Assembly (NCBI GenBank): GCA_000384615.1
Contig: ARQU01000002.1
Coordinates: forward strand, 62,001-126,000
Length of the DNA: 64,000 nt
Source of the DNA: an alpha proteobacterium SCGC AAA536-G10
Lineage (GTDB): Bacteria; Pseudomonadota; Alphaproteobacteria; Puniceispirillales; Marisalimonadaceae
Direction of reading: 5' to 3'
In this document: one piece after another, positions 32,873-42,591 of the stretch
Position numbering within the stretch: the stretch's first letter is position 1
How the letters are laid out: each line of letters starts with the position of its first letter
Position numbers and translations under genes: made by a program
Notes under the pieces: model-generated
Database searches by the model: none
Told to the model about the DNA's origin: nothing
Seen by the model: the letters and a program-made list of their open reading frames with translations, nothing else

Positions 32873-33580
32873 ATGACTGAAGAAATTGAAACTACAAAAG
32901 AATTTTTACAAATTAAATCTATAAGAACCTCTTCTAATGCATATGTTATGAAGTTACATGAGGGTGATATAATTATAGCTCTTGATGGTTTATTGATAAA
33001 TAAAAGTTATGATGACTTGTCTAAAGAATTGAACGAAATAAAAGATAAAAAAATTCTTACATTATATAGGGATGGAGTATTTTTTAACACTTTTGTCTAT
33101 GGTTCTTTAGGTGTCATATGTGAAAATATTAATTCTAATACCATACCAGTTTTAGATAACTTAGATCCTAATAATTATTTCAATAAAGATGATTTTTATT
33201 TTCAGTTTGAAGTTTTTAAAAAACCAGGAAAAACAGCTATTCTACTAAATACTTTTCCTACAATACTTGCAAGCCTTGTCCCACCTTTGTGGATGTTACA
33301 AAATAGATTATGGACTTTTTTTTGTATTTCCTTAGTTTTTTATTTCTTTCTTTTAATGATTTCCCCTTGGTTATTTTTTATCGGTTGGATATTAAAATCA
33401 TGGTATGTTGGAAATAGCCAGATTGATATTTTAAGGCTTTTTTATAGAATGCATAACTATAGATTAAGCTTGAGTTTTTGTGCAAGGACTGAAAAGGAAG
33501 CTCAGGAGATTGCAAGGCAATTTGACGATAAAGTTGATTTTTATTATTCTTATCTTGAGCCTGTTATTTTAGAAGATTGA
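32873..33580 (+). CDS. Membrane protein with N-terminal PDZ-like domain, unrecognised
   Basis: Residues about 10-75 have a PDZ-like pattern (LHEGDIIIALDGLLINKSYDDLSKEL, then LTLYRDGVFF). The C-terminal half has two close membrane segments around residues 125-175, including PPLWMLQNRLWTFF and MISPWLFFIGWIL, and ends in a soluble helix. The PPLW..QNRLW stretch recalls DUF2628-type membrane proteins, but I am not sure. It is the last gene of the flagellar strand and overlaps by 12 bases the convergent SDR. PDZ domains hint at binding C-termini of partners, perhaps in membrane protein turnover or localisation (inference). Confidence 0.6.
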   Translation: MTEEIETTKEFLQIKSIRTSSNAYVMKLHEGDIIIALDGLLINKSYDDLSKELNEIKDKKILTLYRDGVFFNTFVYGSLGVICENINSNTIPVLDNLDPNNYFNKDDFYFQFEVFKKPGKTAILLNTFPTILASLVPPLWMLQNRLWTFFCISLVFYFFLLMISPWLFFIGWILKSWYVGNSQIDILRLFYRMHNYRLSLSFCARTEKEAQEIARQFDDKVDFYYSYLEPVILED

Positions 33581-34282
33581 TTTCATTACATCGATCGTAT
33601 CGCCTTTATAAAGTTTATCCAAAAAAATTATCTCTATTATTATTTTAGCTACTTCACTAGGATTTTGAAGATTTTCTATATTTTCTCCAGGCATTGCTTG
33701 ATTTCTTATTCGAGTATTAGTTTTGCCTGGGTTGATAATAGAAATAGATAAATTATTATGTTTATTTTCAGCTGACCATATTTTAATCATATGTTCGAGA
33801 GAAGCTTTAGATACTGCATAAGCTCCCCAGAATGGTCTAGCTTCAATAGCTACAGTTGAAGTCAAAAAACAAGCTTTGGGATTGTCACTTTTCTTTAATA
33901 GCGCGTCACATGAACGTATTAATCTATGGTTGCTTATTGAGTTAACCATCATAACTTCTAAAAATTCGTCATTGCTTTGATGGTGTATAGGTCCTAAAGT
34001 ACCTAGGATAGCCGCATTAGCAATTAAAATATCTAATTTCCCCCAACGTTTAAATATTTCTTTTCCTAAATTATCTAAGCCATGCAAATCTTTCATATCT
34101 AACTCAACAACAGTACAAGTACCTCCATTATCGATAATAGACTTCTCAGTTTTTATTAGTCTTGATAAAGACCTAGCAGTAATTATTGTATGAATATTTT
34201 TTTTTGCCAGTTGTTTTGCTATTTCAGCGCCTATGCCACGACTGGCTCCAGTTATTAGAGCAATTTGCTTGTTATTATTCAT
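33569..34282 (-). CDS. Short-chain dehydrogenase/reductase (SDR), unknown substrate
   Basis: This is an NAD(P)-dependent Rossmann-fold oxidoreductase. It has the cofactor motif TGASRGIGAEIA near the N-terminus, the structural NAA motif (ANAAILG), and the catalytic set Ser plus YAVSKASLEHM (Y..xK). NPGKTNT follows after the active site. 237 aa is normal for a classical SDR. It follows purF, overlapping it by 8 bases, as SDR genes often do in alphaproteobacteria. Substrate cannot be inferred. Confidence 0.88.
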   Translation of the reverse strand: MNNNKQIALITGASRGIGAEIAKQLAKKNIHTIITARSLSRLIKTEKSIIDNGGTCTVVELDMKDLHGLDNLGKEIFKRWGKLDILIANAAILGTLGPIHHQSNDEFLEVMMVNSISNHRLIRSCDALLKKSDNPKACFLTSTVAIEARPFWGAYAVSKASLEHMIKIWSAENKHNNLSISIINPGKTNTRIRNQAMPGENIENLQNPSEVAKIIIEIIFLDKLYKGDTIDVMKSIF

Positions 34283-35699
34283 TAATTTTTTTATTAATTT
34301 CTAAAATTTCGGTCACTTCTATGGGATACTCTCCTGTAAAACAATGATCTGTGAATTGAGGTGTTTCAGGGTTCCTTTTATCACATCCCATTGCTTTATA
34401 AGTTCCAGCTAAAGAAAGAAAAAATAAAGATTTTGCCCCTACAAGCCTAGTTATTTCTTTTAAATCAGATTGTGATGCTATTAATTCATTATAATTTGGC
34501 GTATCTATTCCATAAAAATCAGGATGCATAATAGGAGGGCATGATATTCCTAAATGAACTTCTTTTGCTCCTGCTTCATAAACCATTTTAACGATTTTGC
34601 TAGCTGTTGTTCCTCTAACTATTGAATCATCAATTAGAATAACTTTTTTATTTTCTATACATGATTTATTTACACTATGTTTAAGCTTGACTCCAAATTG
34701 TCTTATTGTTTGTGATGGTTCTATAAATGTACGTCCTACATAATGACTTCTTATAATGCCTAGTTCAAATGGTATAAATGATTTTTGCGAAAAACCTATT
34801 GCAGCAGAAACACCTGAGTCAGGAATAGGTACAACTACATCTGCTGTTATGTTATTTTCATTTGCTAATTGCTCTCCTAAAGCTTTTCTATAAGTATATA
34901 CAGTTTTATTTCCAACTATACTATCTGGACTTGCGAAATAAATTCTTTCAAAAATACAAGGTCTTTCGAGAACTTTCTGAAAGGGTTTAATCGATTCGAT
35001 TCCACTCTCAGTAATTATAACTATCTCACCATTCTCTACGTCTCTTATATATTTTGCTCCAATCATATCAAGGGCACAAGTTTCTGAAGCTAATACGGGA
35101 GAACCATCTTTTTTACCTAAAACTAAAGGCCTTATTCCAAATGGATCTCTTACTCCAATCAGTTTTTTGTTAGTTAGTATTACTAGAGAATAAGCACCTT
35201 TAATTTGATTGAGAGTGTCTATTAACTTATCAATTAATTTTTTCTTTTTTGACCTAGCAACTAATTGTAAAATAATCTCTGTGTCAGAAGATGTTTGAAA
35301 GATAGACCCGCTTCCAACTAATTTTTTTTTAATAGAATATGTATTAGTTAAGTTACCATTATGTGCACATGCAAAGCCACCAATTGCTAAATTTGCAAAT
35401 AATGGTTGCAGATTTTCAGGTTTAGACTCGCCAGTTGTAGAATATCTTACGTGACCAATCGCTGTTTTTCCTGGAAGTTGAGATAAGATATTAGTATTAT
35501 TAAAATTGTCTCCTACTAAACCTTGCTTGCGCACGGAATGAAAATTATTTCCGTCAAAACTAACTATTCCAGCACCTTCTTGACCTCTATGTTGAAGAGA
35601 ATGAAGTCCTAAAGTGGTTAACACAGAAGCTTCCTCGGTCCCAAATATTCCAAATACTCCACATTCATCTTTATATCTGTCGGTATATTTACAATACAT
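34275..35699 (-). CDS. purF: Amidophosphoribosyltransferase PurF
   Basis: PurF catalyses the first committed step of purine synthesis (PRPP plus glutamine to phosphoribosylamine). A 12-residue propeptide precedes the catalytic Cys13 (DECGVFGI), so N-terminal processing is expected. The glutaminase part has RHRGQEGAGI-type (LQHRGQEGAGI) and GHVRYSTTG. The phosphoribosyltransferase part carries the PRPP-binding VILIDDSIVRGTTASK. The Fe-S ligand positions of Bacillus PurF are not all kept (HPDFYG and TDHCFTG in place of HPCFYG and LACFTG), which is usual in alphaproteobacteria. 474 aa. Confidence 0.97.
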   Translation of the reverse strand: MYCKYTDRYKDECGVFGIFGTEEASVLTTLGLHSLQHRGQEGAGIVSFDGNNFHSVRKQGLVGDNFNNTNILSQLPGKTAIGHVRYSTTGESKPENLQPLFANLAIGGFACAHNGNLTNTYSIKKKLVGSGSIFQTSSDTEIILQLVARSKKKKLIDKLIDTLNQIKGAYSLVILTNKKLIGVRDPFGIRPLVLGKKDGSPVLASETCALDMIGAKYIRDVENGEIVIITESGIESIKPFQKVLERPCIFERIYFASPDSIVGNKTVYTYRKALGEQLANENNITADVVVPIPDSGVSAAIGFSQKSFIPFELGIIRSHYVGRTFIEPSQTIRQFGVKLKHSVNKSCIENKKVILIDDSIVRGTTASKIVKMVYEAGAKEVHLGISCPPIMHPDFYGIDTPNYNELIASQSDLKEITRLVGAKSLFFLSLAGTYKAMGCDKRNPETPQFTDHCFTGEYPIEVTEILEINKKINE

Positions 35700-35722
35700 T
35701 AAGAATCCTCAAAACTCATATT

Positions 35723-36262
35723 TTATATATCTTCTTTTTTTATTTGATCGTCTATTGGTTCAACCTGTTCAATAAAAAAATCACTTAAAGTATCCGTAGT
35801 ATTTTTTAAATATTCATAAGTATAAGCCTCTAAAATTAAATCTGGTAATTTTTTTTCTTTCCCTATTAAATAAAGAAACCCTAGATAAAGTAAAACAACT
35901 ATTAGCGCACCCCTAAAAATGCCAAATAAAAAGCCAAAAACTTTATCCAAAAATAATATTTCAGAAAAATTGAATTTTGGTGACAACCATTTTGAAATGA
36001 GGTGTGAAATGAATAAGGTTGTTAAAAAGGGAAAACTAAATGCAATAACGTCAATTATAATTTTTTGAGAAATATAATCTACTAGTTCTAGTTTAAACTT
36101 TTCAAATAAATTAAAAGCTACAAATAAAGAAAAAATCCAGGATATAATACTAAATGTTTCTTTTATAAAGCCTCTAAAAGTAGCGACTATACAAGAAGTA
36201 AGGATAATTATTAAAATTAATATATCAATTATATTAAAATAAATGTTGTTAAATATTTCCAT
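35723..36262 (-). CDS. cvpA: CvpA family membrane protein
   Basis: This is a four-helix inner-membrane protein of the CvpA/colicin V production family. It has an N-terminal helix with ILIIIILTSCIVATFRGFIKE and the conserved GF.KE...I..W pattern, a second and third helix around residues 60-120 and a charged tail. CvpA is linked to purF expression and envelope homeostasis in many bacteria. Here it lies between radA (1-base overlap) and purF (23-base gap), the standard alphaproteobacterial order. Confidence 0.9.
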   Translation of the reverse strand: MEIFNNIYFNIIDILILIIILTSCIVATFRGFIKETFSIISWIFSLFVAFNLFEKFKLELVDYISQKIIIDVIAFSFPFLTTLFISHLISKWLSPKFNFSEILFLDKVFGFLFGIFRGALIVVLLYLGFLYLIGKEKKLPDLILEAYTYEYLKNTTDTLSDFFIEQVEPIDDQIKKEDI

Positions 36263-37638
36263 TAGCTCAAATCATTCATAACATCTTTATTAATTAAATT
36301 TACTAAATCATTTAGTAGATTAATAGAGTTATAGTTCAAATTTTTTTGTATTATAGTTTTTTGTTTATTGGGTAAGTAAATTTCATTAAAGCCTAGTTTT
36401 AATGCTTCTTTAATTCTCACTTCAGGTTGAGTTACTTTTCTGATTTCACCTGAAAGACCAACTTCTCCAAAAAAAACACCAGAAAAAGACAAAGGAACAT
36501 TTTTTACTGAAGAAATAATTGACGCAGCCACAGCTAAATCAGCAGCTGGTTCAAATATTCTGATACCACCTGCAATATTCAAAAAAATATCCATGTTTGA
36601 TAAGTGGATTTTACATCTTGCCTCTAGAACTGCACATAACATTGAGAGCCTAGAGATATCCCAGCCAACGATAGTTCTTCTTGGAGAGGCGAGTGTTGAT
36701 GGAGTTACCAAAGCCTGAACTTCTACAAGAATTGGTCTCGTTCCTTCTAAACCTGCAAAAATTGCAGTCCCAGATACATTTTTTTGTCTATCAGATAAAA
36801 ATAAAGCTGAAGGATTTTTAATTTCTTTCAGCCCATCTCTTAACATTTCAAAAACACCAATTTCATTTGTAGGACCAAATCTATTTTTTATACTTCTTAA
36901 GATTCTATATTGAAGATTATTATCCCCATCAAAATATAAAACTGTATCTACCATATGTTCTAAGACACGAGGTCCAGCAATTGAGCCGTCCTTGGTAACA
37001 TGTCCAATTAAGATTAGGATAGAATTTGTTTTTTTTGCAGCAATAATTAATTCATGTGTACTTGCTCTAACCTGAGACACAGTTCCTGGTGAGCTGTCTA
37101 ATTGAGGTAAATACATAGTTTGAATAGAGTCAATTACCAATATATGTCTTTTTCCAATGGAACTTATGGTAGCTGCTATATCTGATGCATTTGTAACAGA
37201 AGCAAATTGAATATTATTGTCCTTTAACCCAAGTCTATCTGCTCTCATTTTTATTTGAGATAAACTTTCTTCACCAGAAATATATATACATTCTTCTTTA
37301 AGTTTTGATAAATTACCAACTAGTTGTAATAACAATGTTGATTTACCAATGCCAGGATCACCGCCAATTAAAGTAACTGATCCAGGTACAAACCCACCCC
37401 CAATAACTCTATCTACCTCACTTAAATTTGATGTAATTCTCGAATGATCATATGCTTCTTTTTTTAAATATTCAAAACTAATAGTTTGTCCATTTGATTT
37501 AGATAAAATACCAGATGGTTTTATGTTCTTTTCTTCTAGTAAAGTGTTCCACTCATTACATTGTTCACACTTACCAATCCATTTCTGATAAACTGATCCA
37601 CATGATTGACAAATATATTGTTTGTTAGATTTTGCCAT
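36262..37638 (-). CDS. radA: DNA repair protein RadA
   Basis: RadA is a RecA-like branch-migration helicase. It has an N-terminal C4 zinc finger (CQSCG...GKCEQCNEW), then Walker A GGDPGIGKST, Walker B-like HILVIDSIQTMY, the characteristic KNRFG motif and the C-terminal Lon-like domain with the GGIRI and GEVGLSGEIR blocks. Its 458 residues match family length. It overlaps by one base both mlaF and cvpA, so all are co-transcribed. Confidence 0.97.
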   Translation of the reverse strand: MAKSNKQYICQSCGSVYQKWIGKCEQCNEWNTLLEEKNIKPSGILSKSNGQTISFEYLKKEAYDHSRITSNLSEVDRVIGGGFVPGSVTLIGGDPGIGKSTLLLQLVGNLSKLKEECIYISGEESLSQIKMRADRLGLKDNNIQFASVTNASDIAATISSIGKRHILVIDSIQTMYLPQLDSSPGTVSQVRASTHELIIAAKKTNSILILIGHVTKDGSIAGPRVLEHMVDTVLYFDGDNNLQYRILRSIKNRFGPTNEIGVFEMLRDGLKEIKNPSALFLSDRQKNVSGTAIFAGLEGTRPILVEVQALVTPSTLASPRRTIVGWDISRLSMLCAVLEARCKIHLSNMDIFLNIAGGIRIFEPAADLAVAASIISSVKNVPLSFSGVFFGEVGLSGEIRKVTQPEVRIKEALKLGFNEIYLPNKQKTIIQKNLNYNSINLLNDLVNLINKDVMNDLS

Positions 37639-38408
37639 TAAATAAATAGCTTAGGATTTGTTGATTTAATAAAGTCTTTTATTTTTGGATTATTTGCTTT
37701 CAACATATCTTCAGGAGTTCCTGACCATGAAATAGTTTGCTTATCAATTAAAATTACTTTATCAGCTATTCTACATACTGATGCCATATCATGAGTAATT
37801 GTAATTGCACTACCACCAACTGTCTTTACAGCGGCTTTAATTAATTTGTCAATTAAGCTACCTGTTACTGGATCTAAACCAGATGTGGGCTCATCAAACA
37901 ACAATACTTTTGGGTCTCCGCATATAGCTCTAGCTATTGCAACCCTTTTCTGCATTCCTCCAGAAATTTCTGAGGGATAAAGGGTTAAAATTTCAGAATT
38001 CAAGCCTAATCGTTTTATTATTGATAATGCTAATTCTTTTGCATTTTTATTAGAAAGTTTTTCTTTATTTCTAATTTTGAAAACAATATTTTCCCAATTT
38101 TGCAAAGAATCAAATAATGCACCATGTTGAAAAGTAATTCCTAAATCAAGTAAAATTTTTTCTTTTATAGACCTTTTTAAGTTAACCATTTCCACACCGT
38201 TTATTTTAATGGAACCTTTATCTGGTTTTAATAAACCAATGATGTTTTTTAGGAGCACTGATTTACCAGATCCTGATGCGCCTATTATTGCTAAAGACTC
38301 ACCTTCCAATAGTTTAAAATTAATATTATTTAAAACCAAGGTGTCATTAAAACTTTTAGTAAGGCTTTTAACTTCAATAATTGTTTTATTATTTAATTTA
38401 TTTTTCAT
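37638..38408 (-). CDS. mlaF: Phospholipid-transport ABC ATPase MlaF
   Basis: MlaF is the cytoplasmic ATPase of the Mla system, which keeps outer-membrane lipid asymmetry. It has Walker A GASGSGKS, signature SGGMQKRVAIARAI, Walker B VLLFDEPTSGLDP and the switch His in ITHDM. The sequence after the Walker A (LKNIIGLLKPDKGSI) is typical of MlaF. It lies two bases from mlaE. No mlaD (the MCE substrate-binding protein) follows; radA is next. Confidence 0.93.
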   Translation of the reverse strand: MKNKLNNKTIIEVKSLTKSFNDTLVLNNINFKLLEGESLAIIGASGSGKSVLLKNIIGLLKPDKGSIKINGVEMVNLKRSIKEKILLDLGITFQHGALFDSLQNWENIVFKIRNKEKLSNKNAKELALSIIKRLGLNSEILTLYPSEISGGMQKRVAIARAICGDPKVLLFDEPTSGLDPVTGSLIDKLIKAAVKTVGGSAITITHDMASVCRIADKVILIDKQTISWSGTPEDMLKANNPKIKDFIKSTNPKLFI

Positions 38409-38410
38409 TT

Positions 38411-39196
38411 TTAACCAAAAAATAAAGCTGTTATAATATAAGTACTTGTTAATATCATTACTGACGAAATTACTACAGATGCTGTTGTAGCATAACCAAC
38501 TCCTTCGGCACCTTTGGTTGCATTAAAACCAAAATAACAACTTACCATTGATATTATTAACCCAAAAATTACTGCTTTAACTGTACCTTGAATAATATCA
38601 ATCCATTGTAGATATTCCAAAGTAGCATACAAATAAATGTTTGGACTAAATTCTAATTTAAAAATTGCAATTACATATCCACCCAAAATACCAATTGTAT
38701 TACCTAACAGCACTAAAACTGGAATACAAATTAGTGAAGCAATAATCTTCGGGGCAATTAAATATTGCATAGGCCTTGTTCCAAGAGTACCTAATGCATC
38801 TATTTGATCTGTGACCCTCATTGTTGCTATTTCGGCTGCCATCTTGGCTCCAATACGTCCAGCAACCATCAGGCCTGTTAAAACAGGTCCTAATTCTCTT
38901 GTGATTGAGGTTAATACAACTCTTGCCACAGTTGTTTCAGTATTTAGTTCAGTAAAACCATTGTAAGTTTGAAGAGCTAAAACCATGCCAGAAAAAAATG
39001 TGGTGAGACCTACTACAGGTAGAGAGAAATAACCAATGTCTATAATTTGATAAAAAATTTTCTTGAAATACCAAGGTGGTTTGAATATCCAAAAAATGGC
39101 ATTTACAAAAAAGACGAAAAAATGGCCAATATTAGATAAAAACTTTAAGAATTTTTGCCCTATAGAACCACAAATATTAAAAATCAATTTAATCAA
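38411..39196 (-). CDS. mlaE: Phospholipid-transport permease MlaE
   Basis: MlaE is the membrane permease partner of MlaF. The multi-span MlaE family protein has 261 residues. The motifs are FSGMVLALQTYNGFTE, REL(G)PVLTGLMVAGRIGAKMAAEIATMRVTDQIDALGTLG (given as the blocks RELGPVLTG.MVAGR.GA...AE...M.V..QIDAL) and the C-terminal YFGFNATKGAEGVGYATTASVV. An N-terminal amphipathic helix lies in front. It is directly upstream of mlaF and follows alr with a 28-base gap. Confidence 0.94.
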   Translation of the reverse strand: MIKLIFNICGSIGQKFLKFLSNIGHFFVFFVNAIFWIFKPPWYFKKIFYQIIDIGYFSLPVVGLTTFFSGMVLALQTYNGFTELNTETTVARVVLTSITRELGPVLTGLMVAGRIGAKMAAEIATMRVTDQIDALGTLGTRPMQYLIAPKIIASLICIPVLVLLGNTIGILGGYVIAIFKLEFSPNIYLYATLEYLQWIDIIQGTVKAVIFGLIISMVSCYFGFNATKGAEGVGYATTASVVISSVMILTSTYIITALFFG

Positions 39197-39224
39197 ATTT
39201 CTTACCTATTTTATAAATTATTTA

Positions 39225-40310
39225 TCAATTATATGTTCTCAATAAGCGGTTACCCATGATTGTTAATAGTTCATAGCTGATTATATCTAACTTTGTAACT
39301 ATGTTTTTAAAATTAGTGTTATCTAGCAAACATAAATAGTCACCTTCTTTTAGTAATTTTTCTTTTAAGTCAGTAACATCTAAAACAAAGCTATCCATAG
39401 TAACATTGCCAATAATCCTACATTTTTTTTTCATAATAAAGAAGGAGCTGTTGGGTTTTAATAATCTTAACCAACCGTCTGCATAACCAATTCCGATTGT
39501 AGCTAATTTAGATTTTCTTTTTGTCATATCAACACCTCCGTATGATATTTTTTCACCAATATCAACGTCTCTTAACTGAATTACGGGTCCATGTAAACTT
39601 AGTGGTAGCTTTAAACTCCTTGAATTTAATTCAATATTATTACCAAAATTGTCAATTCCGAATAATCCAATGCCAGGTCTAGTCTGATCAAGACAAAACT
39701 TTGATCCAAGCATTATTCCACCACTATTTGCTAAGCTTAATTTAATATTAGGTAAGTTTTTAGAAAATTGTAAAATTTTATCTAATTGTGTAAAGTTTTC
39801 TTTATTTTTTATTTGGTGAGCATTTGCAAGGTGGGACATTATAAAATCCCATTCAACAAAATTTAATAATTCTTTGTTAGTTAATAACAAACTAATTTCA
39901 TTTTGACTAAAACCTAATCTATTCATCCCTGTATCAATATTTAATATTGTTTTGATTTTGTATCCTTGATCAACAATTGCTTTCAACCTCATTAATTGAT
40001 TTAAATTATTAATTATTGGGTTTAATTTATATTTTACATAAGTTTTTTCAGTACCTTTAAAAAAACCTTCAAAAACAGCAATTTTGATATCTTTAGATTT
40101 TATTTTTTTTCTTAGTTCGATCCCTTCATCAAGGTTTGCAACATAAAAATAATTACATCCTGCTTCTATTAAAGTATTAGCTACTCTTATCATGCCCATA
40201 CCATAAGCGTTTGCTTTAATTACAGCCGCAGCTTTACCATTAGATGCGTTGTTTAGTGCAACCCAATTTGATTTAATATCTTCAAGAGAAATTTTTAGAA
40301 AACCTTGCAT
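39225..40310 (-). CDS. alr: Alanine racemase
   Basis: Alr makes D-alanine for peptidoglycan; it uses PLP. The PLP lysine lies in VIKANAYGMG (about residue 33). The catalytic Tyr lies in KISYGGVDMT (C-terminal half), and the GIGYADGW block is clear. Length 361. The gene is between dnaB and mlaE on the minus strand, with 32 and 28 bases, so it is in the same transcription unit. Confidence 0.96.
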   Translation of the reverse strand: MQGFLKISLEDIKSNWVALNNASNGKAAAVIKANAYGMGMIRVANTLIEAGCNYFYVANLDEGIELRKKIKSKDIKIAVFEGFFKGTEKTYVKYKLNPIINNLNQLMRLKAIVDQGYKIKTILNIDTGMNRLGFSQNEISLLLTNKELLNFVEWDFIMSHLANAHQIKNKENFTQLDKILQFSKNLPNIKLSLANSGGIMLGSKFCLDQTRPGIGLFGIDNFGNNIELNSRSLKLPLSLHGPVIQLRDVDIGEKISYGGVDMTKRKSKLATIGIGYADGWLRLLKPNSSFFIMKKKCRIIGNVTMDSFVLDVTDLKEKLLKEGDYLCLLDNTNFKNIVTKLDIISYELLTIMGNRLLRTYN

Positions 40311-40342
40311 AATAAAAGTTTATATATTTTTAAATAATTTTA

Positions 40343-41851
40343 CTAATAAATTTGATCTGGTAACCTATTATCTTGCACTAGGTCCATAAACCTAGTGAAT
40401 TTGGCCTCAAATTGTACTTGTATTATACCAGTTGGTCCATGTCTTTGTTTTGAAATGATTATTTCAGCCTTTCCTTCTGCTGAGTTTCGTTTATCTTGCC
40501 ATTTTGTAAAACGTTCGTTAAAACTTTCTTGATTTTCATTATCTCTTTGAGATGGTTCACTTTTATCTAAGTAATACTCTTCTCTATATACAAACATTAC
40601 CACATCAGCATCCTGCTCAATAGAACCAGACTCTCTTAAGTCCGCAAGAATAGGTCTTTTGTCTTCTCTTTGTTCAACAGCCCTGCTTAGTTGAGATAAA
40701 GCAAGAATGGGAACATTTAAATCTTTAGCTATAGATTTTAATCCTCTAGTAATACTCGAGACTTCTTGGACTCTACCTTGTGCCTCACTTGCTTTAGAGC
40801 CTTGGATTAATTGAATATAGTCAATTATAATTAAGCCTAATCCACTTTTTCTTTTTAATCTTCTTGCTCTTGATGCAATTTGACCAACAGATATAGCGGG
40901 AGTATCATCGATATAGAAAGGTAAGTTATAAATATCATTTTGTGTAGCAACAAGTTTTGAGAATTCTTTTTCATCAATATCTCCACTTCTTAATTTATGA
41001 GAGTCTATTGTAGATTGTTCGGCTAATATTCTTTGGGCTAATTGTTCAGCTGACATTTCTAATGAAAAAATTAAGATTGGATCATTTTTATCAGTGATAT
41101 TACTTTTAGCAGCATTAAATCCTATGTTTGTTGCTAAGGCAGTTTTCCCCATTGCAGGTCTACCTGCTAAAACTATTAAATCTGACTTGTTTAAACCTCC
41201 TAATTGACGATTCAAGCCTGAAAAACCTGTGTCAACACCGGATAATTTTCCTTTTCTAGTGAAAGCTTCATTTATTTGATTGGTAGTACTAGCTAAAACA
41301 GATTTAAAATCTAATGGTCCCGAATTAATTTGATCCTTCTCTGCCAAATTATATAACTTTTCTTCAGTTTCAGATATTTCGTCATCGGGAGTTGTTTCAA
41401 TTTTAGGATTAATGGACTTATTAATCAATTCATCAGCAATTCTTATTAAAGATCTTCTGATATAACAATTTCTTATTTCTTCAGCATAAAATTTTGCTTT
41501 GCTTAATGATAATACGCCTTCTCTAAGATCCAAAAGATATTTTTCAATATCAATATCTTTATTTAAATTCTCGTCATTTAAATAATTTTTAAGTGTTAGG
41601 GGATCAGCCAATTTACTAACATCTGTTAGGGATACACACGCTTCGTAAATACTTGAATGCAATGGATCAAAAAAATATTGGCTGTTAAAATTAGTCGGAA
41701 TATCTTCCAGGATTTTGTTATCAAACAAGATTGAACCTAAAAGACTTTGCTCTGCCTCAAGATTTTGAGGCATTTTTTTTTCATTACTATTTAGATTGTC
41801 TGAATGGAAATTTCCAGAGTTAGTATAATTTTCAATTAGACTATCAACCAT
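40343..41851 (-). CDS. dnaB: Replicative DNA helicase DnaB
   Basis: DnaB is the hexameric 5'-3' helicase of the replication fork. The N-terminal domain (MPQNLEAEQSLLGSIL...) and C-terminal RecA-like domain are complete: Walker A AGRPAMGKTA, DYIQLI, LSQLSRAVE.R...RP..ADLRESGSIEQDAD, then KQR.GPTG. 502 aa. No intein or insertion is seen. In the alphaproteobacterial cluster rpsF-rpsR-rplI-dnaB-alr, with a 66-base gap to rplI. Confidence 0.97.
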   Translation of the reverse strand: MVDSLIENYTNSGNFHSDNLNSNEKKMPQNLEAEQSLLGSILFDNKILEDIPTNFNSQYFFDPLHSSIYEACVSLTDVSKLADPLTLKNYLNDENLNKDIDIEKYLLDLREGVLSLSKAKFYAEEIRNCYIRRSLIRIADELINKSINPKIETTPDDEISETEEKLYNLAEKDQINSGPLDFKSVLASTTNQINEAFTRKGKLSGVDTGFSGLNRQLGGLNKSDLIVLAGRPAMGKTALATNIGFNAAKSNITDKNDPILIFSLEMSAEQLAQRILAEQSTIDSHKLRSGDIDEKEFSKLVATQNDIYNLPFYIDDTPAISVGQIASRARRLKRKSGLGLIIIDYIQLIQGSKASEAQGRVQEVSSITRGLKSIAKDLNVPILALSQLSRAVEQREDKRPILADLRESGSIEQDADVVMFVYREEYYLDKSEPSQRDNENQESFNERFTKWQDKRNSAEGKAEIIISKQRHGPTGIIQVQFEAKFTRFMDLVQDNRLPDQIY

Positions 41852-41917
41852 AATTAATTTTTCTTTATTTATTTGAGATTTAATAGCAAGAGCTTCAAAT
41901 CTATTTAATATTAAAAA

Positions 41918-42577
41918 TTATTTATCTTTATCTTTTTGTTCCTGAATTTTATCATTATTAACATTTTTTGAAATTTCTAACTTTTCATCATTTTCATTAA
42001 CTGGTTTTGTTGAGTTATCTTTTTTATTGAACCTTTTTGCATCTTTCTGAGCTCTCTCTGATCTAATGTCTCCACCGGTTATTTCATTTGTAATTATAGC
42101 TTTCCTAGATTTAGTTTGTTCTCTTGCTTCTTCTATAGATCTAGCTATGTTTAATTTTAAATTTATTGAGATTTCAGGATGTAATTTAATAGATATATCT
42201 TCATATGAAAGTGTTTTAAGCGCCTTATTCAAGTCAACTTGAGATTTATTTATTGAAAGTCCAGCCTCAGTAACAGCTTTAGATATATCTTTTGCAGAAA
42301 CTGAGCCATATAGTTGACCAGACTCACTAGCAGCTCTTATAACAACTACTTCTTTAAAGCTAATATTATCCGCTAAATTTTGAGCCTCTGTTTTTCTAGT
42401 TATATTTTCACCCTCTAATTGAGATTTCTTCTCTTCAAACATTTTTATATTTTCTTTTGAAGCAAATACAGCTTTACCTTGAGGAAGCAAAAAATTTCTA
42501 GCATAACCTGATTTAACTGAAACTAACTCACCCATTTGTCCAAGCTTTTCAATACGTTCTAACAATATAATATTCAT
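41918..42577 (-). CDS. rplI: Ribosomal protein bL9 with long charged C-terminal extension
   Basis: bL9 is a two-domain large-subunit protein. The N-terminal domain signature is MNIILLERIEKLGQMGELVSVKSGYARNFLLP with the connecting helix KAVFASKENIKMFEEKK. The C-terminal domain carries GQLYGSVSAKDI. At 219 aa it is longer than the family's usual 150. The extension after residue 150 is Lys/Asp/Asn-rich and probably disordered, as in many alphaproteobacteria. SD is AAGGAA-like; the gap to rpsR is 14 bases. Confidence 0.96.
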   Translation of the reverse strand: MNIILLERIEKLGQMGELVSVKSGYARNFLLPQGKAVFASKENIKMFEEKKSQLEGENITRKTEAQNLADNISFKEVVVIRAASESGQLYGSVSAKDISKAVTEAGLSINKSQVDLNKALKTLSYEDISIKLHPEISINLKLNIARSIEEAREQTKSRKAIITNEITGGDIRSERAQKDAKRFNKKDNSTKPVNENDEKLEISKNVNNDKIQEQKDKDK

Positions 42578-42591
42578 TTTATTTTCCTGAT

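Noticed and set aside
34275-35699. purF as an iron-sulfur enzyme of the Bacillus type
   Set aside because: Two of the four usual ligand positions are changed (HPD for HPC, DHC for LAC), so the cluster is not expected.
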